Counted from the stretch's first letter, positions 23,733-34,930 are shown. The stretch is DNA of 64,000 bases from Penicillium oxalicum (GCF_001723175.1 NC_064656.1:2232001-2296000), one strand, 5' to 3'. Numbers and translations are program-made. Notes: generated by a model not told the origin, from the sequence alone.

Positions 23733-25670
23733 TCACCCCGCAGCATACGTGCTCTTCTTCCTCAGCGCCTGGCCAAATTTCCACAAGAAAAACGGCGCTG
23801 GAAACCCGATCGCAATTGAGATCAACGCCAACACACTATTGCCCCATCCATAATGCAACTTTTCATACATATACGGTGCGAACAGGGGGAACCCGAATCC
23901 GGCCAGCGAGCGCAGAAACGAAGACGCCGCCAGTGCGCTGGCGGCAAACCGCGTATACGCATCGACTATGTAGGTCTGCATACACTGAAACGAGATGATT
24001 GTCCCCGCGGCGAAGATCACGGTGCCGATGTTCGGCGCAATCCAGTGCCGGTGTGTTTGCGCGGTCCAGCCATAGATGAATAATCCGACGGGCACGAAAA
24101 GTGCACCGATGCTCATCAGCGGCACGCGAAACTCGGGCCGGCCCACACCGTCGTTACGATCTTTGAGTCGTCGGTAGATCCGATCATTTAGCGGGGCGCA
24201 GATTTGGGAGCCGAGGAAAAAGCCGAGTCCCAGGGCGATGTAATTCAATCCGCCGATGCCGATGGACTCGTGATAATACTCTTGACTGGTCCAGAGGGCT
24301 GGGTAGGTCGAAAGGACAAGGTACATGAGCCCGTAGATGTAGGCCATGTAGCATGCGACGACCTGGACAATCGATTGAGTGAGCAGAAGACGGAATGGGC
24401 GGACGAGAGAACCGCGCAAAACTTGGGCGAGGGTCTGTCTCTGCATTTCAGCCTCGGTCTTCCACGACTGATCACCCGTTTCCTTGCGGAGACGCGTGGC
24501 ACGATCTTTGAGGATGCGGGGTCCATAGGTCTCGCGGAGGAGGAAGAGACCCATGAATTGGATGAGCGCATCGGCAATGGACACCGAGTAAAAGACCCAT
24601 CGCCAAGAGGTATTTTCGGCGATGAACCCTCCCGCCACGGGACCCAGCGCGGGTCCAAGAAGGGGAGCAAGACTGTAGACAGCAATACTTTTGCCTCGCT
24701 CTTCGGCCCTGAAGCAATCGGAGAGAACACCGCCACCAATGGCCAGGGGGGCACTGCCTCCGAGGCCGGAGAAGAAGCGACAGACGATGAGCTGGGTCTT
24801 GTTCTGGGAGACGGCGCAACCGATATTGAAGACCAAGAAAAACGCATTGGCCAGTTGAAGAACAATTGCCCGTCCGTAGATCTCCGACAGAGGTCCTAGG
24901 ATGAGAGGGCCGACGGCGTAGGCGAGAACGAAGATTGAGAGCGTCAGCTGCGAAATAATCTGGTCGGTAACATCAAATTGGGCAGCAATGGTCGACAAGG
25001 CGGGAGCGACCATGGAGGATGAAACGGGCGACATGAACGTGAACAGTGAGACTGTGAGCGTGGCAGCCCACTTCTTGCGCGTGGGCCAATTTTTGGGGTT
25101 TTCGGGATCATCTGGTCCGTCCCACGTCACCTAATGACAGAACTTTAGCACAAGCCATGACGCCCCCCCCAAAAAGGATGAAAGAAGGGAGGGAAAGGAA
25201 AAGAAAGGAAAAGAAAGGCCAAGGCCACGGAGAATGCTGATGTTTGCGAGACTACTCACCAGCTTTCCACCATGGCGCGACTTGGTCGACCGCAGAGTTC
25301 TCGATTTCTCCAGATCTTCCACAGGAGCCTGACCTCGCTCTATATCGACATCTCGCTCATTCAAGATCCCATCTCGGACTTCCTCGACCGTCTCTATTTT
25401 GGTCGCGTCCAAGGAAGTGTCATCTTCCTCCTCATCGCGACTCTCGCTGTCTTCGGAGTTGTGGTAGACTGCATGGTCGTCCAAGCATGCAGCAGAATGG
25501 GCCCGAGATGAACCCGGCCGTTTGACCTTGGATCGAGACGTTTGTCTCGACGTTGTTCGTTCTTGTGATAATGACCGGACTAGTGATGTAGAGTTGCTGG
25601 CGGTCGAGCTGGTATCTGAGGTTGCATGAGGCGATGGGGAGCGTTGGTCCGAGCCGACTGGCCGTGTCAT
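23733..25670 (-). CDS. MFS transporter, DHA1 drug:H+ antiporter type
   Basis: Two exons on the minus strand: 25670-25260 and 25130-23733. The donor is GTGAGTAG, the acceptor is CATTAG and the intron is 129 bases. They give 602 residues. The first ~140 residues are a hydrophilic cytosolic tail rich in Ser, Thr and acidic residues. It leads into VTWDGPDDPENPKNWP, the entry signature of fungal polyamine/multidrug DHA1 carriers. Twelve membrane segments follow. The loop 2-3 motif LGPLSEIYGR and the antiporter motif C region LAPLLGPALGPVAGGFI are both readable. Such proteins sit in the plasma membrane and export small molecules or polyamines against protons. Substrate is unknown. The stand-alone TrpB gene on the same strand begins about 1 kb upstream, so a shared metabolic role is possible but unproven. 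Confidence 0.92.
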
Positions 25671-26720
25671 CGTTACGTAGCGACCAACTACCGGCTATGA
25701 CGCTTTGGGAGAAGGAGAAGCGCAGAGAGGGAGGGACGAGATGAATGGGACTCTCATCGAAAATTTAGAGAAGATCAAGATGGAGAGATGTAATCATCAA
25801 GAACAAACATCCCAATGTGATGTGCAAGCGTATGTAACCCCGAGAATGATCGAAACCCCCCGTGACCCTCAGACCTAGAAACCAGGGCCGGCCGTCTAGA
25901 ACTTATACGACCCTACCCACCTACACCGGAGCCATTCTGCGGTCTAGAAACAGTGCGACGACCACGCGTGCGAGGATTTCCGATTCATGCACACGCGGTG
26001 ATAAAATGCATGTTAAGTCCGGTGTGCTGCTGTTGAGGGTCGAGTTGGAGACTCCGTCTCCACTCGCCCTTTTTCCACCATCCCAGTCACGGAGTCACTG
26101 GGGCCTCATCATAGGCTGCGTCGGAAAAGCTTGACAGGTGCACCGTTTGTTGGAGTGTCCATCGCTTAGGCCTCGCTATGGATATGGGAGTCCAAGCCCT
26201 GGATGGACAATCTGTGCGGCCTGAACCGAGCCTGGCTTACTAGTTTGGGCAAGGGAGAGGCTGACGGGCCCAACGGTAGTCCATCGGAGCCAACGCGACG
26301 GGACTCGATGCCAGTCGCATGAGGACCGACTCCGCTCGCTCGGCATCTCGGCACAGTCACGTGGAGGAGGGATACCCGTGACATGATTGGTGGAAAGCCA
26401 GTCATTTAGATAAGCACAAGCTTTGAGGGAGCGGTAAGCAACCGAGAGAGTGACACTCATCTTGCAAAAAACAAAAAGCAAATGTCTATTTGAGCATATG
26501 GGGATCTGGCTCATCAAAGAAGCGAAATCGGCTGACGTGAGGGGGTCAGTGCTCAGATTAAAGCACATATACGGTGGCAGCCTCTGTGTATACATTCAAG
26601 TTTCAAAATGTCCAAATTTAACCCCGCGTCCAGAGTAGGGTGCCGAGCCGTCTTGTATATTTGATAGATAGGAAAACAAGTAGCACAGTGCCCTCCAATG
26701 AAGTAATTTTTTCTTCCTCA
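25671..26720. other. Intergenic region
   Basis: About 1 kb between two minus-strand genes: promoter of the MFS gene and 3' region of the TrpB gene. No gene is recognised. Confidence 0.55.
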
Positions 26721-27956
26721 TTACTGTGGTGTTTGGGAGGACCCTACTCCGTGATTGTCCAGAACAAAGTCAACATCCTTGTCCCCACGTCCAGAGAGAT
26801 TGACTAGAATTCGCTCCGAGGGAGGGCGTGTGGCGGCCAAACGAAAGGCAAATGCCAAAGCATGCGCACTCTCCAACGCCGGAATGATCCCCTCCAATTG
26901 ACTCAGTTGATAGAAGGCCTCAATCGCCTCTGCATTGGACACAGTTGTCACTGAGATCCGATCCATCTCATGAAGCATGGCCATTTCAGGCCCCACGCCC
27001 GGATACGCCAGTCCAGAGGCTATCGACGAGACCGCGGCCGGCGTATCGTCCTCTTTCTGCAACACTACAGACCGAGCGCCATGCAACGTACCCGGTCTTC
27101 CATGAGAAAGAGTCGCGGCATGCTCACCCAATCGTTCAGATACCCCCAGTGGCTCTACCGCGTGGAGAACCACCTCGGCATCGTCCACAAAGCCCGAGAA
27201 CATCCCCATGGCATTCGATCCCCCCGCCACACAAGCGATAACATGCTCAGGGAGACGATCCCCCATCATATCCAGACATTGCTCTCGCGCTTCTTGTCCC
27301 ACGACACTTTGGAAGTCGCGAACAATCCTCGGGAACGGATGCGGTCCAATTGCCGAGCCAATCGCATAGAGCGCAGTGTGATGCTGCTCTACATACGCCC
27401 GAAAGGCCGAGTCACTCGCTTCTTTCAAGGCGGACTGGCCCTGATTCGCGGGCACCACCCGCCCACCGAGTAATCGAATACGCCCGACATTCGAGCTCTG
27501 TTTTGCAATATCCACTTCACCCATGTGAATTTCACAATCGAGTCGGAAAAACGCCGCGGCCGTGGCGAGAGCCACACCATGTTGTCCGGCTCCCGTTTCG
27601 GCAATCAGTTTGGTCTTGCCCATGGCTTTGGCGAGGAGGGCAAATCCTACACAGTGGTTGATCTTGTGGGCTCCCGTGTGGTTCAGATCTTCTCGTTTGA
27701 CAAAGATCTGCGCGCCGCCGATGTCCGTGGAAATATTGGCGAGGAGGTGGATTGGGGTTGGGCGGCCTTGTAGACCGATGCGCGCCCTCTTCAGTGCATC
27801 TTGAAACGCTAGATCTTGATGCAGCTTGTCGTAGCTGTTGGCGAGCTCTTGCAGGGCGGGATGAAGCTCGACGGGGTAGTGATTTCCGCCGAATTGTCCA
27901 TAATACCCTTTGGAATCGGGGTATCTCTGGAGGTATGGATCTTGATGATGAGACAT
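26721..27956 (-). CDS. Stand-alone tryptophan synthase beta-chain-like PLP enzyme
   Basis: Single uninterrupted frame of 411 residues, the size of a bacterial TrpB subunit. Nothing of the alpha domain is seen on either side. It begins GYYGQFGGNHYPVELHPALQEL, the TrpB N-terminus. The PLP lysine is in REDLNHTGAHKINH, and the catalytic Glu in ETGAGQHGVALATA. It continues with IGSAIGPHPFPRIVRDFQSVVG, the glycine-rich phosphate loop VAGGSNAMG, SGLAYPGVGPE and LEGIIPALESAHALA. The ring-nitrogen Ser is in NLSGRGDKDVD. All residues needed for the beta reaction (joining indole or another nucleophile to serine) are present. Fungi normally make tryptophan with one alpha-beta fusion enzyme, so this is probably an extra enzyme for making a modified amino acid or salvaging indole. 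The lack of introns among intron-bearing neighbours fits gain from bacteria, but this is inference. No signal peptide is seen. Confidence 0.93.
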   Translation of the reverse strand: MSHHQDPYLQRYPDSKGYYGQFGGNHYPVELHPALQELANSYDKLHQDLAFQDALKRARIGLQGRPTPIHLLANISTDIGGAQIFVKREDLNHTGAHKINHCVGFALLAKAMGKTKLIAETGAGQHGVALATAAAFFRLDCEIHMGEVDIAKQSSNVGRIRLLGGRVVPANQGQSALKEASDSAFRAYVEQHHTALYAIGSAIGPHPFPRIVRDFQSVVGQEAREQCLDMMGDRLPEHVIACVAGGSNAMGMFSGFVDDAEVVLHAVEPLGVSERLGEHAATLSHGRPGTLHGARSVVLQKEDDTPAAVSSIASGLAYPGVGPEMAMLHEMDRISVTTVSNAEAIEAFYQLSQLEGIIPALESAHALAFAFRLAATRPPSERILVNLSGRGDKDVDFVLDNHGVGSSQTPQ

Positions 27957-29393
27957 GATGGGTGAATATAGATGATGACAAGGCCAATCGACCTTGAAAA
28001 TGATGAGAGATGTCTTTCAACCAACAGCCACAAGTGTTCGATGTTTCCAATTGATCCTCACGGAGCACTTTGATCTCTCCAACGACGCGATGTAGCTTTG
28101 ACTTCTCAAGCCATGCTCTCAACTTAATTTATATCCAAATACCATCATACTTTATGATCAAATGAGTCATACTCCTAGAGCCCCCTTGTCTGATTGAGAT
28201 TGTTGTCAAGACTAGCGAGTATCATTACTGCCGGCTGTCCAGTTGCTAGCCACACACTGTACTTCATATACGGGGGCATCGTTCAATAGCGGAAGCGGGG
28301 ACCCGCAGATCCGCCCCGCCGTGATCGGAACCGCTCAATATCAAAGTCAGTGGAGACACGGCGATGGACCAGAGAGACGGGACACCGTGAAATTGTGAAA
28401 TATTAGAGTTCTTCCTCTTCAATACTTGAGAGCTCAAGTCCAGGTTTGATATACTGCTTGTGCAGAAATGCACATTGTTGAGCGGCTTGATGGGGTTTCA
28501 AGGTGAGTCCTTTTTAGCGGGCGTTTTCATGGCCTTGCAGTGAGCCGATTTTCGAACCGACCCGAGCCGACAAGCATTGAACATGGCTCAGTGAGCAATC
28601 TCGCAAGCGGCCCCTAATGAGAGAACGAGTATGAAACGGTGTAGTGGCCCAATTAAATTGGGGTTTCAATATTTCACATGGAATAAAGATTTTTGTTTTT
28701 CATATATTTAATGCCAGGAACGGGCAGTGAGCCCGACTGAAAAAGCATCGATCCGCTCCCTAAATCACAGCCGTCTTTTAAGAAAAGCTATGCCCTGAAC
28801 ACTTTGCGCTCTTCTATGACTACCTACAGTTACGATGCCTGGGGTCCCACTACAACCTGCACACCAGCAGTCAAGTGGGAGGCTCTCAAGCTTCGCTGCA
28901 GGTTTGTGAAAAGTCTATTATCTCCACGTGTACAATGGTTATGGCTATTATGGAACAAAACACCACCAGGGCTCATGGGGGAAAAGAATTGTTTGAAATT
29001 GTATATTCTGGCTTGTGGCATAAAGCTTTATCTCCAGCCGTCAAAGAGAGAAACCCTCAGTGTTCGAACCCCCGTTCAATGACGAACCATTTCATCTCAT
29101 AGACAGATGCCCGACGGGATCCTACATGGCGAAAGACAATCCTCGAGAATGCTAGTGAGTCGTCAAGGCAGAATATCCATCGTCAGTTGAGTTCTTCACA
29201 TGCTAAGCAAGTCCAATGCTGCAGACATGTGAGCTTACCCTCTTCATGGAAAGCTCATCTCCAGGACTGTGGCTGTGGTATCAAGACCGGTACCTGTTTG
29301 TATCCAAGCATTAGCAACATATGCAAATCTCCTTTATCAGATGAAGAATATCAGAGGAACAGTCCCGAGCAAGGATACAATTTCACTCACCAA
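27957..29393. other. Intergenic region, possible unrecognised small gene
   Basis: About 1.4 kb. It includes the promoter of the TrpB gene. On the plus strand a short frame starting at 28818 (MTTYSYDAWGPTTTCTPAV) could be the first exon of a small protein, with possible later coding segments to about 29350. I could not join them into one convincing frame. Nothing else is seen. Confidence 0.4.
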
Positions 29394-29699
29394 TCAATAA
29401 TCCATCTCATTAAGGTGAGCCAACTCGCGCTCCAATCCCGCATGAAGAGCCCGGATGAGCGTCTTCGAAGCACACAGTTGCTGCACAGGCACATCTGAGT
29501 CCGTCAACGAGTCGACAAGAGCTCGACCAGCCTTGATGTAGGCGAAAAACTTCTCCAGGGCCTTGGGCTCAGTAGCATAGTCTCTGTCTGCGCTTGTCAC
29601 AAGAAGTGCGAAAAGCGAGCGATCCTCTGGGCTGCGCCTTTCAAGCACATCCATAGTCTCGTCGTCAATCTCGGGATTGAGAAGGCGAATAATATCCAT
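29394..29699 (-). CDS. Small hypothetical protein
   Basis: Single frame of 101 residues, taken from the ATG at 29699 (MDIIRLLNPEIDDETMDVL). The frame stays open for 58 more codons upstream, but that part has the composition of an untranslated leader. The product is acidic and mostly helical: EDRSLFALLVTSADRDYATEPKALEKFFAYIKAGRALVDSL and LIRALHAGLERELAHLNEMDY. It has no signal peptide, membrane segment or motif I recognise. Codon use and the helical pattern look like a real protein, but the gene is short and isolated, so confidence is moderate. Confidence 0.5.
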   Translation of the reverse strand: MDIIRLLNPEIDDETMDVLERRSPEDRSLFALLVTSADRDYATEPKALEKFFAYIKAGRALVDSLTDSDVPVQQLCASKTLIRALHAGLERELAHLNEMDY

Positions 29700-30754
29700 C
29701 GTGGCAGTTTGATGAGCGGAGCAGCTGGAGCAAGATCTTAATCGTTGATAAGGTAGATTGTGAGGATGGGGAGAGGAGGCTAGTGGGAGAGGGAAAGAGA
29801 ATTCTTGAACGATTGAAGCATTTAGATTGAACGGAAAATGGCAGCGTTTTGTAGTTTGCTCGGTCTTAAACATCTAGATCCTGAGAGAGAGCTTCGGTGA
29901 GTCGGCAACACAAAGAAACGAGAAGGTCGGTGGCTTGCCGTCGTTTGAACAAAGAACGCGCAGCATAGACCCGGCCCAGTTGACAAGCATCTGTGACGTT
30001 CGATTGCAGTCTCTTCGGTCCATTGGATTGGCAGCGCTGACCGACCCGTTGTGCGGATGGTGGTACCGGAAATGATCATCGTGCATTGAGACCTTTCGAT
30101 GCGAGGGAAATAGGGTATCTGGCAGAGGATGTGTGGATTAATTGGTGAAAGGCCACAACTGATCTGCAGCACGGGAGGCCGAATTTTTCATCGAACGAGC
30201 TCATGTAACAGTACGGTTGAGGTATGTGACAGGTAGCCCGTCCTCGCCTTGCAATATGAAGCATGCAGATCATAATCGTTGACTTTTGTGGGTTGAAATG
30301 GTGAAGATACAGAACGCCGGTTCTTGATTCATTAGACTTGCTCGAGAAATATTACATATCTATGACAGTGAAGCAAAAAGACACAAAAGGTCCAAGAGGA
30401 TAGAGACATTAACGTCGCCGATCGTCAAGAATGTCAAAGGTCAACCCAGCGTCACACGTCAGGTCATTCCAGACTGACAAGGCCGCACAGCCCATATAGT
30501 GGAAGAGGTATTGGAATAAAGACAAGAGAAGAAGGTAAAAGGATGAAAACGTCAAAAAGGTAAGGGAAAGAGGAAAAAGGGATGATGAAGAGTGGATCTC
30601 ACCCTCGCTGATTCACGGGTGAGCAGGAAAGTGTGAATTTTGTAAGGAGGAAAGGAGGGAATCTTGAGAAGACAAAAAGCCTCGTCGCGTTGCCACGAGG
30701 CGAATATGACCGAGGCCGTACGAGGCAAGGTGACACTTTGAGAGGACCCCCTCT
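29700..30754. other. Intergenic region
   Basis: Promoter of the small hypothetical gene and 3' region of ERG6. No gene is recognised; overlapping minus-strand frames around 29820-30270 have no domain. Confidence 0.5.
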
Positions 30755-32059
30755 TTACTCGGGCTTCTTGCCGACCATGAGGTACATGGGGGTGAACAAG
30801 TTCTTCTGCGCACCCTCGACCAAGCAGTCCGCAGCCAGAGCCAGACTGTCAGCGGTCTTCTGAGAGCCCTTGGGGAACAGGCCAATGGTCTCACCGGCAC
30901 CGACGAAGCGGTGGGCAAGACCACGTCCCCACCAGGTCATGCGGGCAATGGTGAAGAAGTCCCAGACGGAGCCCATGTGCTTGAACGAACCGGCCAGCGG
31001 GTAATACCAAGGGGTGGCGTCGGGGCGAGCAGCCAGATCCTCGTGGTGGAGCAGCTCGAAGCCAGCGTCGCGCATCGCCTTGAGACCCTCGGAGATGGTG
31101 ACCATGTTGGAGATACCGTCACCCTGCTCGATACCAAGGCGGATACGGCGGTGCTCGGGGTCGTCGTTGTTGTACTCGTCGGTCATCAACCACTCGTAGA
31201 CGCCAAACTTGCCGCCGGGCTTGAGGACACGGAAGATCTCGCTGTAGACGCCAACCAGCTCAGGGGCGTGGACGGTGGCTTCAATAGCATAGACAGCGTC
31301 GAATGAGTTGTCGGGGAACTTCATCTGCATGAAATCACCCTTGACAAAGGCCATCTTCTCGGAGAGACCCTGCTTGACAGCGTAGTGAGTGGCGCGGTCA
31401 ATCTGGTAGTCATTGTTGTTGAGACCGGTGACATGGGCACCAGTGAACTTGACCATCTCACGGGCAGGGCCACCGACACCACAGCCAACATCCAGAACCT
31501 TCATGTCCTCGGTGATTCCGGTCTGCATAGCGAGGTAATGCTCGTGACGGGCAATGGCCTGGTTGAAGGGCTCGCCGTACGCAAAGCGGCAGAAGTGGAA
31601 GGAGGAGCCCCAGCCATATTCGTAGAAATCGGTAGCCAAGTTATAGTAGCTGGAGTGGTGTCAGCGAGCTGGATGGAAATAACTTCACGGGGTGTTCAGA
31701 GTGCTCAGAACACGAGCCTGGGGGAGGTGGGGAGTATTAGGGCCACGTACTGTCGGGTGAGGGTAGCGTATTCCTTGCGGCGAGCCTGTATCGTGACGAG
31801 TCAGTCAGGCGTACTCTATATTGTTCGGATGCACACCAGATGAGTAGGCACTAACCTCGCGGACCTCAGCGGTCTCTTCCTCGTGACCCTTGTTGTCCCA
31901 GTGCTTGAAGTACTCGTCGACAGCGGCCTTCTGAGCAGCGTTGTCCTTGGCGCGCAACGCAGTCAAACCACCGCGAGCCCTCGCAGACTTGCCGTGCATA
32001 GCCTGGTTGAAGGCAGCATCACGCGCGATATCCTCGCGTTCCAAAGCAGTAGGAGCCAT
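30755..32059 (-). CDS. ERG6: Sterol 24-C-methyltransferase
   Basis: Three exons on the minus strand: 32059-31856, 31785-31751 (only 35 bases) and 31649-30755, giving 377 residues. The tiny middle exon supplies ARRKEYATLTR and joins to HYYNLATDFYEYGWGSSFHFCRF, the conserved substrate-side motif of Erg6. The SAM-binding motif I is VLDVGCGVGGPAREM. Further conserved blocks are GLNNNDYQIDRA, FDAVYAIEATVHAP, FRVLKPGGKFGVYEWLMT and the C-terminal sterol methyltransferase region (GLAHRFVGAGETIGLFPKGS). The enzyme adds the C-24 methyl group of ergosterol, using SAM, at the ER/lipid droplet. Codon use is strongly biased, as in a highly expressed housekeeping gene. Two TCACGTGA palindromes lie in the region shared with the divergent SLT11-type gene. 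Confidence 0.96.
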
Positions 32060-32400
32060 TGTGAAGGGGGGAGAAAATGGGTATTAAAAAAAGGGGGGGG
32101 GGATCGACTGAAAACGTGGAGATAGGAGTTGTAGAGGGTTAAGGGGAGGGGAAAGAAAGGATCACCGGCCCGTAAGTTGAAAGAGACAACAACAATTGAA
32201 AAGATTCAATTGTGAAGAAGAAAGGAATAAGAATGAGATCTGTCAAGCAAACGAGACGAGAGAGTGGAAGGTGTCCTGGAAAGATAAATAAGGAGTGCAC
32301 CGTTTAGGAGGGTCAACTTTTTGGCGGACTGAGAACGGGGCCTGGGCCAATCACATGCCTCTTAAGGCGGAGACAAGAAGGGGATCGGGGAGCAACCCAA

Positions 32401-32408
32401 TCACGTGA
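32401..32408. promoter_or_regulatory. TCACGTGA palindrome (E-box) upstream of ERG6
   Basis: Perfect 8-base palindrome with a CACGTG core, 342 bases upstream of the ERG6 ATG. bHLH factors (Cbf1-like, SREBP-like, Pho4-like) bind such cores in fungi. Which one acts here is unknown. Confidence 0.45.
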
Positions 32409-32739
32409 AAGGTCCATTTGGTCGGCGGGACTTGGCCTTTCCGGGCGGTAGGCGGCGTCGGATGGAAAAGGGCCCGGCGAGATCAGTGGGTGACCTGATC
32501 TGGTGGGGAGCTCAATCGAGGAGAATGATCTCTCGGATCTCTGCCTGTCAGCATCGCTCCACGACTGTGTCAATTCAGGGACTGGCAGCCGGAGTGTGAC
32601 GAGAGTTCTTGTCCCGGGTCATCACGACCCCATTACTCAGCGTGTATAGTCAACCAGTTCACTGGCATTGGAATACACAGTATCCATCTTGATTCACGGA
32701 TCGGATCTACTTCGTACTGGATCCCGCGCTGAACCAAGA

Positions 32740-32747
32740 TCACGTGA
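32740..32747. promoter_or_regulatory. TCACGTGA palindrome (E-box) upstream of the SLT11-type gene
   Basis: Second identical palindrome, 101 bases upstream of the ATG at 32848. Confidence 0.45.
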
Positions 32748-32847
32748 GATAATCAGCCACGCACCGCCACCGCCGGTTCATCTTTGTCCGGCTGCTCGTC
32801 GAGAAAGATCCGAAAAGTGATCAAGCTCATACCACCGTCACCTCGCG

Positions 32848-34079
32848 ATGCCGCCGCAAATCAAGCATGATCTCAACCGCTCCGGATGGGAGTCAACCGA
32901 CTTCCCATCGGTCTGTGAAAACTGCCTGCCGGAGAATCCGTACGTGCAGATGCTGAAGGAGGATCATGGCGCGGAATGCAAGATTGTGAGTTTTACATCC
33001 TGTTGGAAGCTCCGCACGTTTGGGCTTTGCGCTAACACTCGACAAAGTGCACTCGACCTTTTACAATTTTCCGATGGAAAGCCGACCGAACATCGCGTCA
33101 GAAACGCACCAACATCTGCCTGACGTGCGCGCGTCTCAAGAATTGCTGCCAGTGTTGCATGCTTGATTTGTCATTCGGTTTGCCCCTACAAGTCCGCGAT
33201 GCGGCGCTCAAGATGGTCGCACCAGGCCCCGATAGCTCTATCAATCGAGAATACTATGCACAGAACCACGAGAAGGATATTGAGGACGGAGTCGGAGCAG
33301 TAGAGGAATACGAGAAGACCGACGACAAGGCTCGGGAGCTGTTGCGCCGCCTCGCCAATAGTGAACCCTACTATCGCAAACCACGCCGGATCGAAGGTCC
33401 ATCAAGAACAGAGACCGAAGAGACTGCGGAGGCGGGCCCATCGGACTCTGCTCGGACCCAGTCCCGCTATGGTAATGGGCCAGGCCCCATGCGTACCGCT
33501 GAAGGTCGTCTTGGGAATCGGCTTCCTGGCCGTGGAGGTGCGCGGGGAGGGCGTGGTGGCGGTAGAGGCGGTCGCCCCTTCCCCAGTACTGCTCAGTTAC
33601 CCCCTTCGGCGGACGACGTCAAGCCTCCAGCCGACCCGAACGTGACTTCATTATTCATTACCGGTGTTGAGGATGACCTTCCGGAGCACGCGCTGCGTGC
33701 CTTCTTCGCCGAATTCGGTCAACTTCGGTCCCTCGTGTGCTCCCATCGCTCGCACTGCGCTTTCATCAACTATGTTAACCGTGCCGATGCCGAGACCGCT
33801 GCCGAGAGATGTCAAGGCAAAGCCGTTGTTAACGGCTGCCCACTCCGTGTTCGGTGGGGCAAACCCAAACCCCTCGACAACATGGACCGGGAAGAGCGTA
33901 TCAGAAATGCTCGTGATGGCCGGGCTGCTGTCGGTCCATCGTCCAAGGGGGCACCCGAGAAGAAAGCCCTCACAGCGGCGGGTGAGAAAGCTGGTCAGCA
34001 AGAAAAAGGCCAACCACTCACGGTGGCACCGCCCCCTGGCTCGGGTGCGGTGCAGTATGCGAGCATGTCTGGTGACTGA
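32848..34079 (+). CDS. SLT11: Pre-mRNA-splicing factor SLT11 / RBM22 type
   Basis: Two exons: 32848-32985 and 33048-34079, giving 389 residues. The N-terminal ~80 residues hold a cysteine-rich zinc-binding region: CENC in exon 1, then [30 protein letters not shown] in exon 2. This is the Slt11/Ecm2-RBM22 signature that contacts U6 and the intron in the active spliceosome. An acidic/charged linker and an RGG-type stretch ([16 protein letters not shown], about residues 220-240) follow. Then comes an [29 protein letters not shown] as the RNP2 side and [18 protein letters not shown] as the RNP1 side. The C-terminus is low complexity. It is a nuclear component of the Prp19-associated part of the spliceosome by homology. 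Confidence 0.92.
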
Positions 34080-34396
34080 ACTCGAGGATCAGGTGATTCG
34101 GCACTTTGCGGGTTACACTGGACCTCTTTTGATGCGATTTCTCTATCATTAAGCGGGCGTTAAAAACGGAATCTTTCTGCTTCTTGTATGTATGTGTATG
34201 CAATATTTCTCAAATCGAAAATACCCCGAGACGCCAGCAATGATACAAAAAGTCGGGTATATTATTGTACACGTTTCAGTCCTACCCGGATAGAACTTTT
34301 CTTGATCCTCTCTCTGCCGCCGGTTCATCGAACTGGATTCAGCCCGGCGTTTTGTGGTTGAGCAACGTTTATGAAGCGATTTCGGCATGGGTGAAA
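34080..34396. other. Convergent 3' region
   Basis: 317 bases between the 3' ends of the SLT11-type gene and MZM1. No further feature is seen. Confidence 0.6.
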
Positions 34397-34930
34397 TTAG
34401 GATGAGCACGCCTTGTGGATCTTGACATCCTTGTTGCCGACTTTGATTGAGTCGTTGTCACCACGCTCGATCTCCTCGTGAATTCGGAGTTCTGTAAAAG
34501 GCGGACTGTCAGCCTAGAACCCGCAGAATGTAGATCGTAAAGGGCCAGTAATTTGCCGACCGAAAAATCAAAATTTCAGTCGTCCAAAAGCACATAGGTC
34601 ACATACGCCACTTTGCGGATTCGTCGCCATCCTCGCGAGCACCTTGCACGATGTTGTGTCGCAGAATGTTGGCCACTTCGACGGCGTGGTTGATTTGCAT
34701 TCCGGTGTCAACGCCGACACGTCGATTCTGGTCAAAGTTACGACGAGCCTCCTGGCGTGCAGCGGTCATCACTCGCAGATCATCTAGAGCAGACAAATGG
34801 TCAGCCATCGCCTTGGGCCGAGGAACAGCCGCAGCGGACGGCGAAGGAATGACAAACCTTTAAATGCGATCCGGGTCGCACGGAGAACTTGTCGGTATGC
34901 GCTCAAGGCAGCTGTACTAGGAGCCGGCAT
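34397..34930 (-). CDS. MZM1: Mitochondrial complex III assembly LYR protein Mzm1
   Basis: Three exons on the minus strand: 34930-34858, 34783-34607 and 34491-34397. They give 114 residues, the normal size. The N-terminus STAALSAYRQVLRATRIAFK has the A-Y-R form of the LYR motif used by complex III assembly factors. Then come RQEARRNFDQNRRVGVD, INHAVEVANILRHNIVQG and the C-terminal LRIHEEIERGDNDSIK, all characteristic of Mzm1. The protein works in the mitochondrial matrix, holding the Rieske iron-sulfur protein before it enters complex III. It is short and split by two introns, so it is easily missed. It starts 235 bases from the zuotin gene, in divergent orientation. Confidence 0.92.

Larger units (their letters stand above)
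32060..32847. other. Divergent promoter region between ERG6 and the SLT11-type gene
   Basis: 788 bases between two start codons facing away from each other. It holds two perfect TCACGTGA palindromes (32401-32408 and 32740-32747) and a G-rich run near 32093-32102. No gene is seen. Confidence 0.6.

Noticed and set aside
24204..24899. Plus-strand frame of 231 codons antisense to the MFS gene
   Set aside because: It is the complement of a strongly coding transporter and has no domain of its own.
29041..29085. GTTCGAACC sequence resembling a tRNA B box
   Set aside because: No matching A box, anticodon arm or acceptor stem could be laid out around it.
28818..29350. Possible small multi-exon gene (start MTTYSYDAWGPTTTC)
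   Set aside because: Some segments look coding, but no set of splice sites gave one convincing protein.
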